This document shows positions 18,424-27,651 of a stretch of DNA of 61,632 nucleotides, piece after piece. Origin of the DNA: Acidobacteriaceae bacterium. GTDB taxonomy: Bacteria > Acidobacteriota > Terriglobia > Bryobacterales > Bryobacteraceae. Both the position numbers and the translations under genes were made by a program. The notes under the pieces were generated by a model. That model was not told the DNA's origin, did not search any database, and saw nothing but the letters and a program-made list of their open reading frames with translations. The stretch's first letter is position 1; the number at the start of each line of letters is the position of its first letter. The stretch is from contig JAFAYL010000040.1 of NCBI GenBank assembly GCA_019240405.1, positions 1 through 61,632 on the forward strand, written 5' to 3'.

Positions 18424-18450
18424 AAAAGAAAAAAGCCGACTTCCGCCGGC
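18424..18450 (-). terminator. Rho-independent terminator
   Basis: On the minus strand a 6-bp stem GCCGGC/GTCGGC (one G-T pair) with a GGAA loop is followed by TTTTTTCTTTT. It lies ~310 bp downstream of the second TolC-family gene and probably ends that transcript, leaving an unusually long 3' untranslated region. Confidence 0.7.
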
Positions 18451-18761
18451 GTCTCTCTTCCGTAATTTAGTGCTCAGGGAACTTGGTTGGGTGGGTTTTT
18501 GGTTGGATTTCCTAGAAGAAGTTACGGATTGGGGTGTCTTTGACGCTGTGGGTTTCGGTGCAGAGCAACCGTCGCTCCCTGAGCCTAATCTTTTTCGTTC
18601 GGCCATACTATGTGCATTTGGAATGCCAAAAGTCACTTCTTTCATTTTCAATGGCTTACAGATACATGGCGCCTCGGTCATCGCATTTTTTACCGATTTC
18701 AATTCCAGACCGGCTAAGTATTCCAAAAACGACCGATCCGGGTTCGCTCTGAACAGGAGGC

Positions 18762-20681
18762 CTAAGGTTGGCTAGGTAACGAAGCAGGAACGACGGACTG
18801 GCGAGCGAGACGTCCTGACAAGGCTTCCTGAACCGAAATGTGATTTTCATCTAACGTTGCGCCTATCACTTGATCGAGCGCGACTCGCGCGTTGCTGTAG
18901 GAAACGAGCGCCGCCACCTCGTTCGATTGCGCCGTCGCCAAGTCCCGCTGCTGCGTAACCACGTTGAAGGTAGTTGAAGCGCCGAGGGAAAATCTCTTTT
19001 GCTCTGCGTCCAACAGCTGCTCTTCTAAAACCCTGTTCTTGACCGCCGCTTCATAGCGTACCCGCGCTTGCTGCAGTTCAATGGCGCCGTTTGAGACATC
19101 GACGACAATCTGATTCAAGTCTTTTTGATTCTGCAGCTGAGACTGGCGAAGCTGGAATTGATCAATGGCGTAATCGGCTTGTGCGGTCTGATTGCGCAGC
19201 GTGGCGGAGAAGAAGGCGCCGGCATTTTCGGTCGGGAAGTCGCGGCGAAATACCTGACCCAGCGCATTTCTCATTCCCCCGATGAAGTACGTGTCAGCGG
19301 GCACGATGCCGATCGGGTTCGTTGGTCCTGCGACTCCGGCCTGCCTCAACGTCGCGAGCCCCTCCAGGAGCGGTAATACACCGCTTTTGGTGCCGAGAGT
19401 TGAAACTTCGCTATTCGCGAGGTTGACTTTCTCCAAAGCGATATCGGTCCGGCTTGCCAAGGCTCTTGCGACCAGTTCTTTTAACGGAGGAAGATTGTCT
19501 TTCTCGGGAACCACAATGCGATCAATCGGGATGATCTGCACTTCTCGCCACAGAGGATCCGCCAGTCCAGTCCGGCTCAGAACGTTCTTGAGCTGAACTT
19601 CCTGCTGCTGCAAAGTTGTCTGCGAGATGACTAAATCCTGCTGGGTGGATGCAACCTGAGCCTGGGCCGTAGTCACATCCAACGGAGCCATTGTGCCTAG
19701 CTCAACTTGCTTTTTGTTGTTTTGATAAAACTGCTGCGCAACGACTAAAGCGCTTTGCTTTGCTTTGAGATCCTCGTAATCCGCTGCTAAACCGTAATAC
19801 AGATTCAGCGCATTCACCACAATCCCAATTAGCTGACCCTTAAAAGTCACGTCTGCTGATTTCAGATTGTTTCGGGCAACACTAATTGTCCGGCTATTAA
19901 CGCCTACGCCAAACCCACTCAAGAAATTGTGTTGAATAGAAAACTGTAAATAAGGAGCTACGGAGGGGTTCAGGATGTCCGTCGGCGTGTTCTCATTCAA
20001 ATATGATTCGTGATATGTGACGGTTGCGCTCCCGCCAGTAAGAAAGCCTTGATTAACTGAGAAGTTATAAGTTCGGGAATTTGAGATCAGATTGGGGACA
20101 AGACTCTGCACGGGATCCACCTGCGGCGCGGAAACGTGAGAGAAAACGGAAGTGTCCTGAATCACCGCATCGAGTGTGGGCGTGACCGGGCCAATCTGAG
20201 AAATCGTCGCGTTTGCTCTCGCCCCGTTGCTGCCGTTCTGTCCTCCCGTATTGATACCCGCGGCGGCTTGGCTTCCCGCGACACCTTGACCACTTGAAAC
20301 GGAGCCGACCTGAGAAGATGCGCTTGGCACGCCCGGCAGCGCTCCTCCTGCTTGCGCGCGCTCCAATTGCCACTCATCAATGAGCGGATTGTACCGGGCA
20401 ATCTCAACGTCGATGTTGTTTTCTAAAGCCAAAGCGACCGCGTCTTGGGCGGTCAGGTACAACTTGCCGGCGCGAATTAGGTCGCGCATTCGGACGGAAT
20501 TCGCGAGGCGAATCGGCGGCACATCGGTGGCAAGATAGGGCCGTAGAAAATAAGGCGCATGCGCCTTTTCGGGCGCGATCGACTGCTGCTGAGCCCATCC
20601 CGCCGGAACCGCGCACGCGAAACACAGGCCGAGAGCGATGTGCCTTCGAAGCACATCGAGCAAACGCCGCCTACACCTCAT
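18762..20681 (-). CDS. TolC-family outer-membrane efflux protein (second of tandem pair)
   Basis: A 639-residue protein with an N-terminal signal (IALGLCFACAVPAGWA). Next come a segment typical of large TolC relatives (LYLTAQDAVALALENNIDVEIARYN), a Gly/Ser/Asn-rich low-complexity stretch (~150-190) and two OEP repeats with long heptad-like helices. The second repeat ends in RYEAAVKNRVLEEQLLDAEQKR and GASTTFNVVTQQRDLATAQS. It would form the trimeric outer-membrane channel of a tripartite exporter. The start overlaps the upstream paralogue by 4 nt (ATGA). No membrane-fusion or inner-membrane pump gene lies next to it, so its partners must be encoded elsewhere. Confidence 0.88.
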   Translation of the reverse strand: MRCRRRLLDVLRRHIALGLCFACAVPAGWAQQQSIAPEKAHAPYFLRPYLATDVPPIRLANSVRMRDLIRAGKLYLTAQDAVALALENNIDVEIARYNPLIDEWQLERAQAGGALPGVPSASSQVGSVSSGQGVAGSQAAAGINTGGQNGSNGARANATISQIGPVTPTLDAVIQDTSVFSHVSAPQVDPVQSLVPNLISNSRTYNFSVNQGFLTGGSATVTYHESYLNENTPTDILNPSVAPYLQFSIQHNFLSGFGVGVNSRTISVARNNLKSADVTFKGQLIGIVVNALNLYYGLAADYEDLKAKQSALVVAQQFYQNNKKQVELGTMAPLDVTTAQAQVASTQQDLVISQTTLQQQEVQLKNVLSRTGLADPLWREVQIIPIDRIVVPEKDNLPPLKELVARALASRTDIALEKVNLANSEVSTLGTKSGVLPLLEGLATLRQAGVAGPTNPIGIVPADTYFIGGMRNALGQVFRRDFPTENAGAFFSATLRNQTAQADYAIDQFQLRQSQLQNQKDLNQIVVDVSNGAIELQQARVRYEAAVKNRVLEEQLLDAEQKRFSLGASTTFNVVTQQRDLATAQSNEVAALVSYSNARVALDQVIGATLDENHISVQEALSGRLARQSVVPASLPSQP

Positions 20682-22642
20682 TGATTCACGCCTCCGGGCG
20701 CTTGGCCGGTTGGCCGCTCCGGATTCGGAAGATTCGCGGGCAAAACCGATTGCCGAGAGACATGCCCCGAGAGCGCTTCGTCAAGCGAGATGTGATTCAC
20801 ATCGAGCGTGGTTCCCATTGCTTGGTCGAACGCAATCCGCGCATGGCTGTAATTCGCGAGCGCTTGGGTCTCCGAGCTTTCCGCCGCTGCCACGGTTTGT
20901 TGATCTTGGACGACCTGAAACACGGTGGAAGCCCCGAGAGTGTACTTCTTTCTATCAGCGTCCAACGTCTGTTGCTGTAGGATGCGAGCTTTTACAGCCG
21001 AGTCATACCGCGCCCGGGCCTGCTGCAGACCGATGAGTGCGTTCTGCACATCCACCCGCACCTGGTTTACGTTCTTCTGCAGCACGAGTTCATTTTGGCG
21101 AAGCTCGAGCTGACTCGAAGCATAATCCGACTGCGCCGCGCGGTTTCGAAGAGGAATGTTCAGCGAAAAACCAGCCGAATAGTTCGGATAATTGCGGTGA
21201 AATATCTGACCCAGCAGATTGCCGTACCCGCCCACCAGAAAAGGATCGGCAAAGAGGAGGGGATCAGACGATACGAAGGGGGCAGCAAGAGCGTTTTGAC
21301 TGCCGGTCAGTCCATTGTCGGTGAGCTCCGCAAACGCATTCAAGGTCGGCCGCAACGAGTTCTTAATACCTACTAAGTTCATCTTGTTGCTTTCGATGTT
21401 GATTCTGCTTTGCGCGATCTCTACTCTTCTATCCAGGGCCTGCTGCACAAGCTGACCTAGCTGATTGAGTGTCGGCAATGTGTCGCCCGGAGGCATGACA
21501 ATCGTGTCCAGCGGAACTATATGAACATCGGCCAAAGTGGGACTGGCAACACCATTCCGGCTGAGCGCGTTTTTCAATACCGTCTCCTGTTGAAGGAGAT
21601 TAGTTTGCGAAACCAGCAAGTCCTGCTGGCTTGAGTAAACCTGTGCTTCAGCACGAGTAACTTCGATCGGAGCTAGAGTCCCGATTTGCACCTGCTTCCT
21701 GTTGTCTTCCAAAAGTTGCTGCGCTGTTGCGAGCTCGTCTTTTCTGGCGCGCAAGTCCTGATTAAAGCTGACCAGGTCCCAATATAGATTCAACACGGCT
21801 GAAACCGTCGTGATGACCTGTTGTTTGAATTGCAGGCCGCTCACTTTTTGATTGTTCTTCGCTACTCGGATGTTACGTCCGTTAACTGCTCGGCCAAGTC
21901 CCTGTAATAGCGGTTGCGTGACAGTGAGGTCGAGAAATCCCGATGTAAATGGGTTTAAATCGAAGAACGGACTATTTACTCGCGTTCTCTGGCTTGAGTA
22001 AGTGAAGGACGCGTTCAGCCCAAAATCCCAGACCTGTTGATACTGGGCCTGGTAAGTGCGAGTACTCAGAACTAACGCAGTGGTGCCCGTCAGTTGCGTG
22101 TTGCTTTGAGGACTCGTGGTGTGCGCGAATTGAGTAAAGAAATTCAACTGCGGATCGAGCAGCGGAATGGTAGGCCCGAGCTGAGTTACGATTCCGCCGC
22201 CGGAGCTTACACCCGCGCCGGCCGCAGTCGTGACGCCACCACTCGCCGTTAGACTGACACCGGTTAAGCTTACGCTCTGGGGTCCGGCCGCAACGCCCAC
22301 GCCGACGCTTCGCAGCGGGCCGCCACCTTTCGCGCGCCTGGTGACTTCTCTAGCGAGTAGCGGCCCGTAACGCTGAACTTCAATGTCCAGATTGTTTTCG
22401 AGAGCAAGAGCGATCACGTCTTGAGCCGAAAGATAGAGATTACCCGCGCGGACCAAAGCCTCAAGCCGGCCTGAGTTGGTCAAATTAATGGGCGGAACGA
22501 TCCGCTGCTGATACGGGCGTGTCAGCCAACCAAGCCCGCCGTTCGGGGCTTCTACTCTAATCGCGTCTTGAGCGGATACCGAAGCGGCACTGAGAACTGT
22601 GACGCATAACAAGGACAGAGATGCTTGAAATCTTCTCATCAA
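20678..22642 (-). CDS. TolC-family outer-membrane efflux protein (first of tandem pair)
   Basis: A 654-residue paralogue of the downstream gene with the same plan: a signal peptide (LSLLCVTVLSAASVSA) and LYLSAQDVIALALENNLDIEVQRYG. Then come a Gly/Ser/Val-rich stretch (~105-165) and two OEP repeats (ending GASTVFQVVQDQQTVAAAESS). Both proteins share LDQVIG/FDQAMGTTLD near the end and SRQSVLPANLP at the tail, showing a tandem duplication followed by divergence. It is first in a two-gene operon that ends at the terminator near 18.4 kb. The 269 bp upstream (22643-22911) hold no recognised gene. Confidence 0.88.
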   Translation of the reverse strand: MMRRFQASLSLLCVTVLSAASVSAQDAIRVEAPNGGLGWLTRPYQQRIVPPINLTNSGRLEALVRAGNLYLSAQDVIALALENNLDIEVQRYGPLLAREVTRRAKGGGPLRSVGVGVAAGPQSVSLTGVSLTASGGVTTAAGAGVSSGGGIVTQLGPTIPLLDPQLNFFTQFAHTTSPQSNTQLTGTTALVLSTRTYQAQYQQVWDFGLNASFTYSSQRTRVNSPFFDLNPFTSGFLDLTVTQPLLQGLGRAVNGRNIRVAKNNQKVSGLQFKQQVITTVSAVLNLYWDLVSFNQDLRARKDELATAQQLLEDNRKQVQIGTLAPIEVTRAEAQVYSSQQDLLVSQTNLLQQETVLKNALSRNGVASPTLADVHIVPLDTIVMPPGDTLPTLNQLGQLVQQALDRRVEIAQSRINIESNKMNLVGIKNSLRPTLNAFAELTDNGLTGSQNALAAPFVSSDPLLFADPFLVGGYGNLLGQIFHRNYPNYSAGFSLNIPLRNRAAQSDYASSQLELRQNELVLQKNVNQVRVDVQNALIGLQQARARYDSAVKARILQQQTLDADRKKYTLGASTVFQVVQDQQTVAAAESSETQALANYSHARIAFDQAMGTTLDVNHISLDEALSGHVSRQSVLPANLPNPERPTGQAPGGVNQ

Positions 22643-22911
22643 AATTGTTAGAGACCTTCACAACCGCACACGACAACTCCATGACATTTAGGAGCTGAGT
22701 ATTCAGAACTGAGAACGACAGACCAACGGGTTAGGTTCCGTGATTTCTCATAGTAGCGCAGAGGTCGAACTCAGCCCGTTACAAAGCGCACGGCAAGGCC
22801 CACTCGCAACTTCGTTCAAAAGCGTTCATTTACCAATGGGTTGCGTTCCGGTTAATGGAGATGTTTCAGCTCTTGCTGTCCGTTTTTGGGAAGTCGTGCA
22901 CCGTTTTGTCG

Positions 22912-24723
22912 CTAGACAGACTGAACGCGAATATACGTTGTATACTCCTCATCATTTATTTCCGTGAACGGCTTGAGTGTGAGCGCTTCGTGATCTGAGC
23001 GCGCGGTCCAGGTACGCGAGCTGGAGGAAGTTGGACGCGCAGACAGCAGTGCCGCCCTGGTGATTTCTTTTGCTGCCTGAAACTTCGAATTCACGCTCAT
23101 CAAGACGAGCGGGCCGCAAAGCAGCGCGACCGTATCCGGATGCTGCTCATCGACAGCTTCTAATCGCATCTTCAAAGGCAATTCGAGTTCGATGCGGTCG
23201 CCGGTTTTCCATTCCTTTCGGACTTCGGCGAATTGCCCGGGAGTGACGCTTCTGGAATCACGGATCCCCTTTGTGCTCAGCCTTGCGCCGCTCGCCCATT
23301 CCGGGATGCGGAAAAACACTGAGAAACTGCTGGGGTTCGAAGCGACCACTTCAAATCGGATATGGCTGCTGTGTGGGTAGCCGGTTGTTTGTCGAATCGA
23401 ATATTGCCGTCCAGCCTGCGTCCACGTCAGCGTCGACGGCGCGTACAGGTTTACATACACGCCGCGAGCATCCCAAAAATATGCGCTGATGCGGTAATCC
23501 ACCGCAATCTGCGGAAGTGTCCCAGAGCAGCAAGACCATTTGTCAGGGTGATAAACCTTGCGGCCCTGGAAATTGTAATCGGAATAATAAAAAGCCGATC
23601 CATCCGGTTGAATAGGCTTGGCCCCGAGCACCGTGTTGTACATCACGCGCTCCATGCTGTCCCCGTACTGTGAATCCCTAGTGATGCGCAGTAAGTAGCG
23701 TCCGACTTTAAAGTGAGCGTACGACCCGCACGGCGTCTCAAAACTTGCATGTGTACTTATAAGGCTCTCGCCGAGCTTCCCGCTTCCGGGTTCGATGAAC
23801 TGCTCGTTTGGGCCCCATCCGCCGGTTGCATAACTCTGCTTTTGCACCATTTCGAATCCGTTTCTCGCTGCCAGAAAATACTTCTGTTCTCCGAGTTCGA
23901 GATACGCCCGAGCTGCTGAGCTCAAGCAATTCATGTGGCTGTAAGCGTGCTTTCCCGGCAGGGCATTTTCACCTCGTGCGAGCGGATCAAAGTACCCGTC
24001 GTTATACAGGTACCGCTTAGCCATTTCGAGATACCGGGAATCTCCCGACCGCTCCCATGCCAGGAACAGGTTCTCTGGTAGCGTGTAGCTTTCGTCCCAC
24101 CAATGCTCGGTGAAATCTTGGTGAGCAGTCACCGGCATGTCACGATGCGCCATTGCGTGTTCGGGAAGGTGCGGTAATGCGGCGTCAGTTGCGCGGGCTA
24201 ACGTGTCGAGCGCAGACGGATCATGCGCGAACGTGTGAGCATCGATGAGGCCACAGACCAGTTTGTCGTATGTGTAAGCGGGAAATCGATTGTTGAGGTA
24301 GAACCTACCTTCCGGATCGATAGTCGCAGCATACCCGCCGACCATACGATCCACTTTGGCTCGCGTTGCTTCGTCTCCGGTTGCGGCATAGTTCCGTGCC
24401 AGAGCGGATAGCCATTGGCCGTAGTGAGCGCCCGGTGCGAAGGCATTCGTGTCATACCAGCCGCCCATGTCGCGGCCTGGCGCCGGCAATCCTTCACGTT
24501 CACGATAAGGCTTCAGCAGGCTATCTTCATTGAGGCTGAGGACGAGCAGATGATTCTCTCGAAACTGGCGATCGAGCGGTCCCGGCGCAAGCACAACCTG
24601 TGAATAATCGAACTGCGAGAGCAACGGCGCGTCAGCCGCAAAACCTTTGATCGAGCAAAAACCTGCGATTGCGCTGGCTCGCTTTAGGACCTGCCGTCTG
24701 GAGACCTGCTGGAGTTCGCCCAT
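22912..24723 (-). CDS. GH127-family glycoside hydrolase (beta-L-arabinofuranosidase-like), exported
   Basis: A 603-residue protein of the DUF1680/GH127 family, whose characterised members remove beta-L-arabinofuranose from plant glycans using Glu and Cys at a zinc site. The (alpha/alpha)6 barrel is marked by GWYDTNAFAPGAHYGQWLSALA, HMNCLSSAARAYLELG and ETPCGSYAHFKVGRYLLR. CCSGT supplies the paired cysteines expected at the zinc/nucleophile site, and the C-terminal part is beta-rich. The N-terminus (SRRQVLKRASAIAGFCS) resembles a Tat signal. The start at 24723 places it just ahead of this signal; the longer frame adds polar residues overlapping truA. Exact sugar specificity is not certain. Confidence 0.85.
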   Translation of the reverse strand: MGELQQVSRRQVLKRASAIAGFCSIKGFAADAPLLSQFDYSQVVLAPGPLDRQFRENHLLVLSLNEDSLLKPYREREGLPAPGRDMGGWYDTNAFAPGAHYGQWLSALARNYAATGDEATRAKVDRMVGGYAATIDPEGRFYLNNRFPAYTYDKLVCGLIDAHTFAHDPSALDTLARATDAALPHLPEHAMAHRDMPVTAHQDFTEHWWDESYTLPENLFLAWERSGDSRYLEMAKRYLYNDGYFDPLARGENALPGKHAYSHMNCLSSAARAYLELGEQKYFLAARNGFEMVQKQSYATGGWGPNEQFIEPGSGKLGESLISTHASFETPCGSYAHFKVGRYLLRITRDSQYGDSMERVMYNTVLGAKPIQPDGSAFYYSDYNFQGRKVYHPDKWSCCSGTLPQIAVDYRISAYFWDARGVYVNLYAPSTLTWTQAGRQYSIRQTTGYPHSSHIRFEVVASNPSSFSVFFRIPEWASGARLSTKGIRDSRSVTPGQFAEVRKEWKTGDRIELELPLKMRLEAVDEQHPDTVALLCGPLVLMSVNSKFQAAKEITRAALLSARPTSSSSRTWTARSDHEALTLKPFTEINDEEYTTYIRVQSV

Positions 24724-24774
24724 TTCTCTATGTTCCCGCTCTGCAAAACTGAGAACGCACGGGCGCATTCACAG

Positions 24775-25521
24775 ATGAGAAAGCTCCGTTTTCAGGTCGC
24801 ATACGACGGCACGGATTTCAACGGGTGGCAAGTGCAACCAGGTTTACCGACAATTCAGGGTACGCTGCAAGACGCAATTGGAACCATTGATGGAAAACCC
24901 GTAGTTGTGGTCGCATCCGGGCGAACGGACGCCGGTGTACATGCGCTTGCTCAGGTTGCGGCGGTTGTGATCGAAAACCCGATTCCGGCCGACAATTTCC
25001 GCCGCGCTGTAAATCGCCTGCTGCCCCGGTCCATACGCATCAGCAACGTTTCGGAAGCCGCGTTCGATTTTCATCCGCGCTTTCACGCGCGGAGGAAGAC
25101 ATATGAGTACCGTATTTTCCGCGACGAGGTTTGCCCGCCGTTCGAGTGGCGCTACGTATATCACCATCCGTATCCGCTGGACGAATCCGCCATGATCGCC
25201 GCGGCTCCGCTGCTTGAAGGCGAGCACGATTTTTCGGCATTCGCGGCATCGGATGAGACGGATGTACTCCGCGAGTCTCGGGTGCGAACGATTTTCCGGT
25301 CCGGTGTTGCGATGAAAGGGTGCAAGCTGATTTATCTCGTTACGGGCTCCGGCTTTCTCAAGCACATGGTCCGGAACATCGTCGGCGTGCTTTTGGAAGT
25401 GGGCAAGGGCAATCTAAACGGCGACGATGTCCTCGAGCGTCTCGCACCAGGATGCGTAATCAAGCCCGGACCCACCGCTCCGGCCAGCGGTCTTTTTTTA
25501 GTGTCGGTAGATTATGAATGA
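24775..25521 (+). CDS. truA: tRNA pseudouridine synthase A
   Basis: TruA makes pseudouridine at positions 38-40 of the tRNA anticodon arm. The 248-residue product has FQVAYDGTDFNGWQVQPGLPTIQG at the N-terminus, the catalytic aspartate in ASGRTDAGVHAL (~residue 48), ARRKTYEYRI and the closing FLKHMVRNIVGVLLEVGKG. The ATG at 24775 fits the family; the longer frame adds 15 unrelated residues. It diverges from the GH127 gene with only ~50 bp between starts. Confidence 0.95.
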   Translation: MRKLRFQVAYDGTDFNGWQVQPGLPTIQGTLQDAIGTIDGKPVVVVASGRTDAGVHALAQVAAVVIENPIPADNFRRAVNRLLPRSIRISNVSEAAFDFHPRFHARRKTYEYRIFRDEVCPPFEWRYVYHHPYPLDESAMIAAAPLLEGEHDFSAFAASDETDVLRESRVRTIFRSGVAMKGCKLIYLVTGSGFLKHMVRNIVGVLLEVGKGNLNGDDVLERLAPGCVIKPGPTAPASGLFLVSVDYE

Positions 25522-25630
25522 GTGTCTGGATCGGTTGATCCGAGTTGAAACTCCCCGATTGATAACGGTTATTTGTGGATATATTGGATCCGCCAAACTG
25601 ATACAACGTTGTTCGGAGCCAGCTTAGAAC

Positions 25631-27127
25631 GTGTTTAAAAAAGTTCTTGTCGCCAATCGGGGTGAAATAGCAATTCGCGTTATTCGCGCGCTTCGCGAGA
25701 TGGCGATTAGAAGTGTTGCCGTTTACTCCGAAGCGGATCGCCAGGCCTTACACGTGCTGATGGCCGACGAGGCGGTTCTTATTGGGCCTGCGCCCTCGAC
25801 CGAAAGCTATCTCGCAGGATCGCGCATTCTGGAAGCCACCCGCGAAACCGGGTCGGACGGGATTCATCCGGGCTATGGATTTCTGAGCGAAAACGCCAGC
25901 TTTGCCAAAGCATGCGAGGAGTCCGGGATCAAGTTCATCGGCCCCTCCTGGCGCGCCATCGAGCAAATGGGCTCGAAGACCGCGGCCCGGCGGCTGGCGA
26001 TGGAAGCGGGCGCCCCCATCGTCCCCGGAACAGAGCACGGGATTGAAGATTTCAAAAAAGCTCGTACAGCAGCCGCTGAGATCGGTTACCCGGTCTTGCT
26101 GAAAGCAGCGGCCGGCGGCGGGGGCAAGGGAATGCGGCGCGTTGAACGCGAAGAGCAATTAGAACCCGCCATGCGCGATGCTCGAAGTGAAGCCGAAAGA
26201 GCTTTTGGATCGGGCGAAGTTTATCTCGAAAAACTGATCGAACGGCCACGACACATCGAAGTCCAAGTTCTGGGTGACGAGCATGGCCATCTCATCCATC
26301 TAGGCGAGCGAGAATGCTCCATTCAGCGGCGTCATCAAAAAGTCGTAGAGGAATCTCCGTCGCCTCTTGTGCTCGTGAAACCGGAGCTCCGCGAGAACAT
26401 AGGCGAAGCGGCCCTGCGCATCGCGCGGCAGGCTGGTTATTACAACGCCGGTACGCTCGAGTTCCTTGCCGACCAGCAGGGTAACTTCTATTTCTTGGAG
26501 ATGAACGCACGGCTTCAGGTAGAGCATCCGGTAACGGAGTGGGTCACCGGAATCGACCTGGTCCATTGGCAAATCCGCATCGCTTCGGGCGAGCGGCTTC
26601 CGCTTCAGCAAGGCGACATTCAGTGGCGCGGCTCGGCCATCGAATGCCGCGTTTACGCCGAAGACCCGGACAACAATTTCTTTCCGAGCCCCGGCAAGAT
26701 CGCACAATACGTGGAACCCTCCGGCCCTGGAGTGCGGGTCGACGCCGGCGTGTACCCTGGATTCGTTGTGCCTATCGAGTACGATCCACTCCTCGCGAAG
26801 CTCTCTGTTTGGGGGGAGACACGCGAAACAGCTATTCACCGAATGCGCCGAGCCGTTGCTGAATTTCGTGTGCTCGGGATTGTTACCAATCTGCGCTTAT
26901 TCCTGGAATTGATGGATGACCCACGCTTTGTGGCCGGCGAACTGCATACCGGATTTCTGGACGATTTTATGAAACGCGTTCGGCAGCCCGAAACAGATCG
27001 CACAAGCCTCATCGCGTCGATACTTGCGGCGGCTCATTCAGAAGGAGCTCGAGCTTCTGATTTGACCAGCACAACCGCGCCTTCTCCCGTTTGGCGAACC
27101 GAAGGAAGAAGGGCGCTGCTGCGTTGA
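25631..27127 (+). CDS. accC: Biotin carboxylase subunit (AccC-type)
   Basis: This subunit uses ATP and bicarbonate to carboxylate biotin on the carrier protein. The 498-residue product begins with GTG (FKKVLVANRGEIAIRVIRALRE) and has the ATP-grasp loop AAAGGGGKGMRRV (~161), the biotin carboxylase signature YNAGTLEFLAD and the active-site EMNARLQVEHPVTEWVTGIDLV. It is ~45 residues longer than AccC of fatty-acid synthesis; the surplus lies at the C-terminus. Its stop overlaps the TTG start of the carrier gene. The separate carrier and the acyl-CoA carboxylase beta subunit at 51.4 kb suggest it could serve an acyl-CoA carboxylase (methylcrotonyl-type) rather than, or as well as, acetyl-CoA carboxylase. 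Confidence 0.9.
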   Translation: MFKKVLVANRGEIAIRVIRALREMAIRSVAVYSEADRQALHVLMADEAVLIGPAPSTESYLAGSRILEATRETGSDGIHPGYGFLSENASFAKACEESGIKFIGPSWRAIEQMGSKTAARRLAMEAGAPIVPGTEHGIEDFKKARTAAAEIGYPVLLKAAAGGGGKGMRRVEREEQLEPAMRDARSEAERAFGSGEVYLEKLIERPRHIEVQVLGDEHGHLIHLGERECSIQRRHQKVVEESPSPLVLVKPELRENIGEAALRIARQAGYYNAGTLEFLADQQGNFYFLEMNARLQVEHPVTEWVTGIDLVHWQIRIASGERLPLQQGDIQWRGSAIECRVYAEDPDNNFFPSPGKIAQYVEPSGPGVRVDAGVYPGFVVPIEYDPLLAKLSVWGETRETAIHRMRRAVAEFRVLGIVTNLRLFLELMDDPRFVAGELHTGFLDDFMKRVRQPETDRTSLIASILAAAHSEGARASDLTSTTAPSPVWRTEGRRALLR

Positions 27128-27627
27128 CATTCCGCGTAGAAATTGACGGCCAAGAGTACTCACTAGATGTTGAGCGAAACGGTTCGCATTCCGAGTATCG
27201 GCTTCTCGGATTAATAAATACATCCGGGACCGCATCTCTCGCTGAAGTCATGCCAGGCGTGTTTTCGGTTTTGTTGGAAAACCGAAATTTCACGGTGCAT
27301 CTTGTCCCGAACGGCGACAACGTTGAAGTTTGGACGAATGGGCAGCGGCACATGATCTCCATTGCGGATACTAGAGATCGATCCCGAAAAAATAAGAATC
27401 TCGGGCCTTCAGGTCCCATGGAAGTACGCGCCCAGATGCCCGGTCGAGTTATTAAGTTGCTGGTTCAACCAGGCGAGGCAGTGGAAGCCGGCCAGGGTCT
27501 GATTGTCGTCGAAGCGATGAAGATGCAGAATGAGATGAAGGCGCCGAAACGAGGTAGCATTTCGAAGATTCGTGCCGTGGAAGGCGCAACCGTTGCGGCT
27601 GGCGAGCCCCTCGTGGTCGTCGAGTAG
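27124..27627 (+). CDS. Biotin carboxyl carrier protein
   Basis: A 167-residue product. The N-terminal ~90 residues are a beta-rich domain (FRVEIDGQEYSLDVERNG), followed by a charged linker and a C-terminal biotinyl domain with VVEAMKMQNEMKAP; the biotinylated lysine is about residue 133. I place the start at TTG 27124, which overlaps the accC stop (TTGA) and begins LTFRVEIDG. A GTG or ATG is absent nearby, and the frame upstream would lie inside accC. The layout resembles the C-terminal third of alpha subunits of methylcrotonyl- or propionyl-CoA carboxylase, here encoded as a separate gene. It works with the accC product. Confidence 0.88.
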   Translation: MTFRVEIDGQEYSLDVERNGSHSEYRLLGLINTSGTASLAEVMPGVFSVLLENRNFTVHLVPNGDNVEVWTNGQRHMISIADTRDRSRKNKNLGPSGPMEVRAQMPGRVIKLLVQPGEAVEAGQGLIVVEAMKMQNEMKAPKRGSISKIRAVEGATVAAGEPLVVVE

Positions 27628-27651
27628 AGCACGCCGAACTGGGACGCTGAA

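Larger units (their letters stand above)
18301..18761. other. 461-bp gap between kinase and TolC operon, no intact gene recognised
   Basis: The gap holds the short TPR-like remnant and a minus-strand terminator. Open frames of about 100 codons exist on both strands (18470-18775 plus, 18403-18726 minus), but neither resembles a known family. The minus one runs through the terminator and the plus one overlaps the end of the TolC-like gene. I regard both as chance frames. The stretch 18540-18760 is less GC-rich than its surroundings. Confidence 0.5.

Noticed and set aside
18403-18775. Open frames of ~100 codons on both strands in the kinase/TolC gap
   Set aside because: No family resemblance. 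One runs through a terminator, the other overlaps the TolC-like end. Composition looks noncoding.
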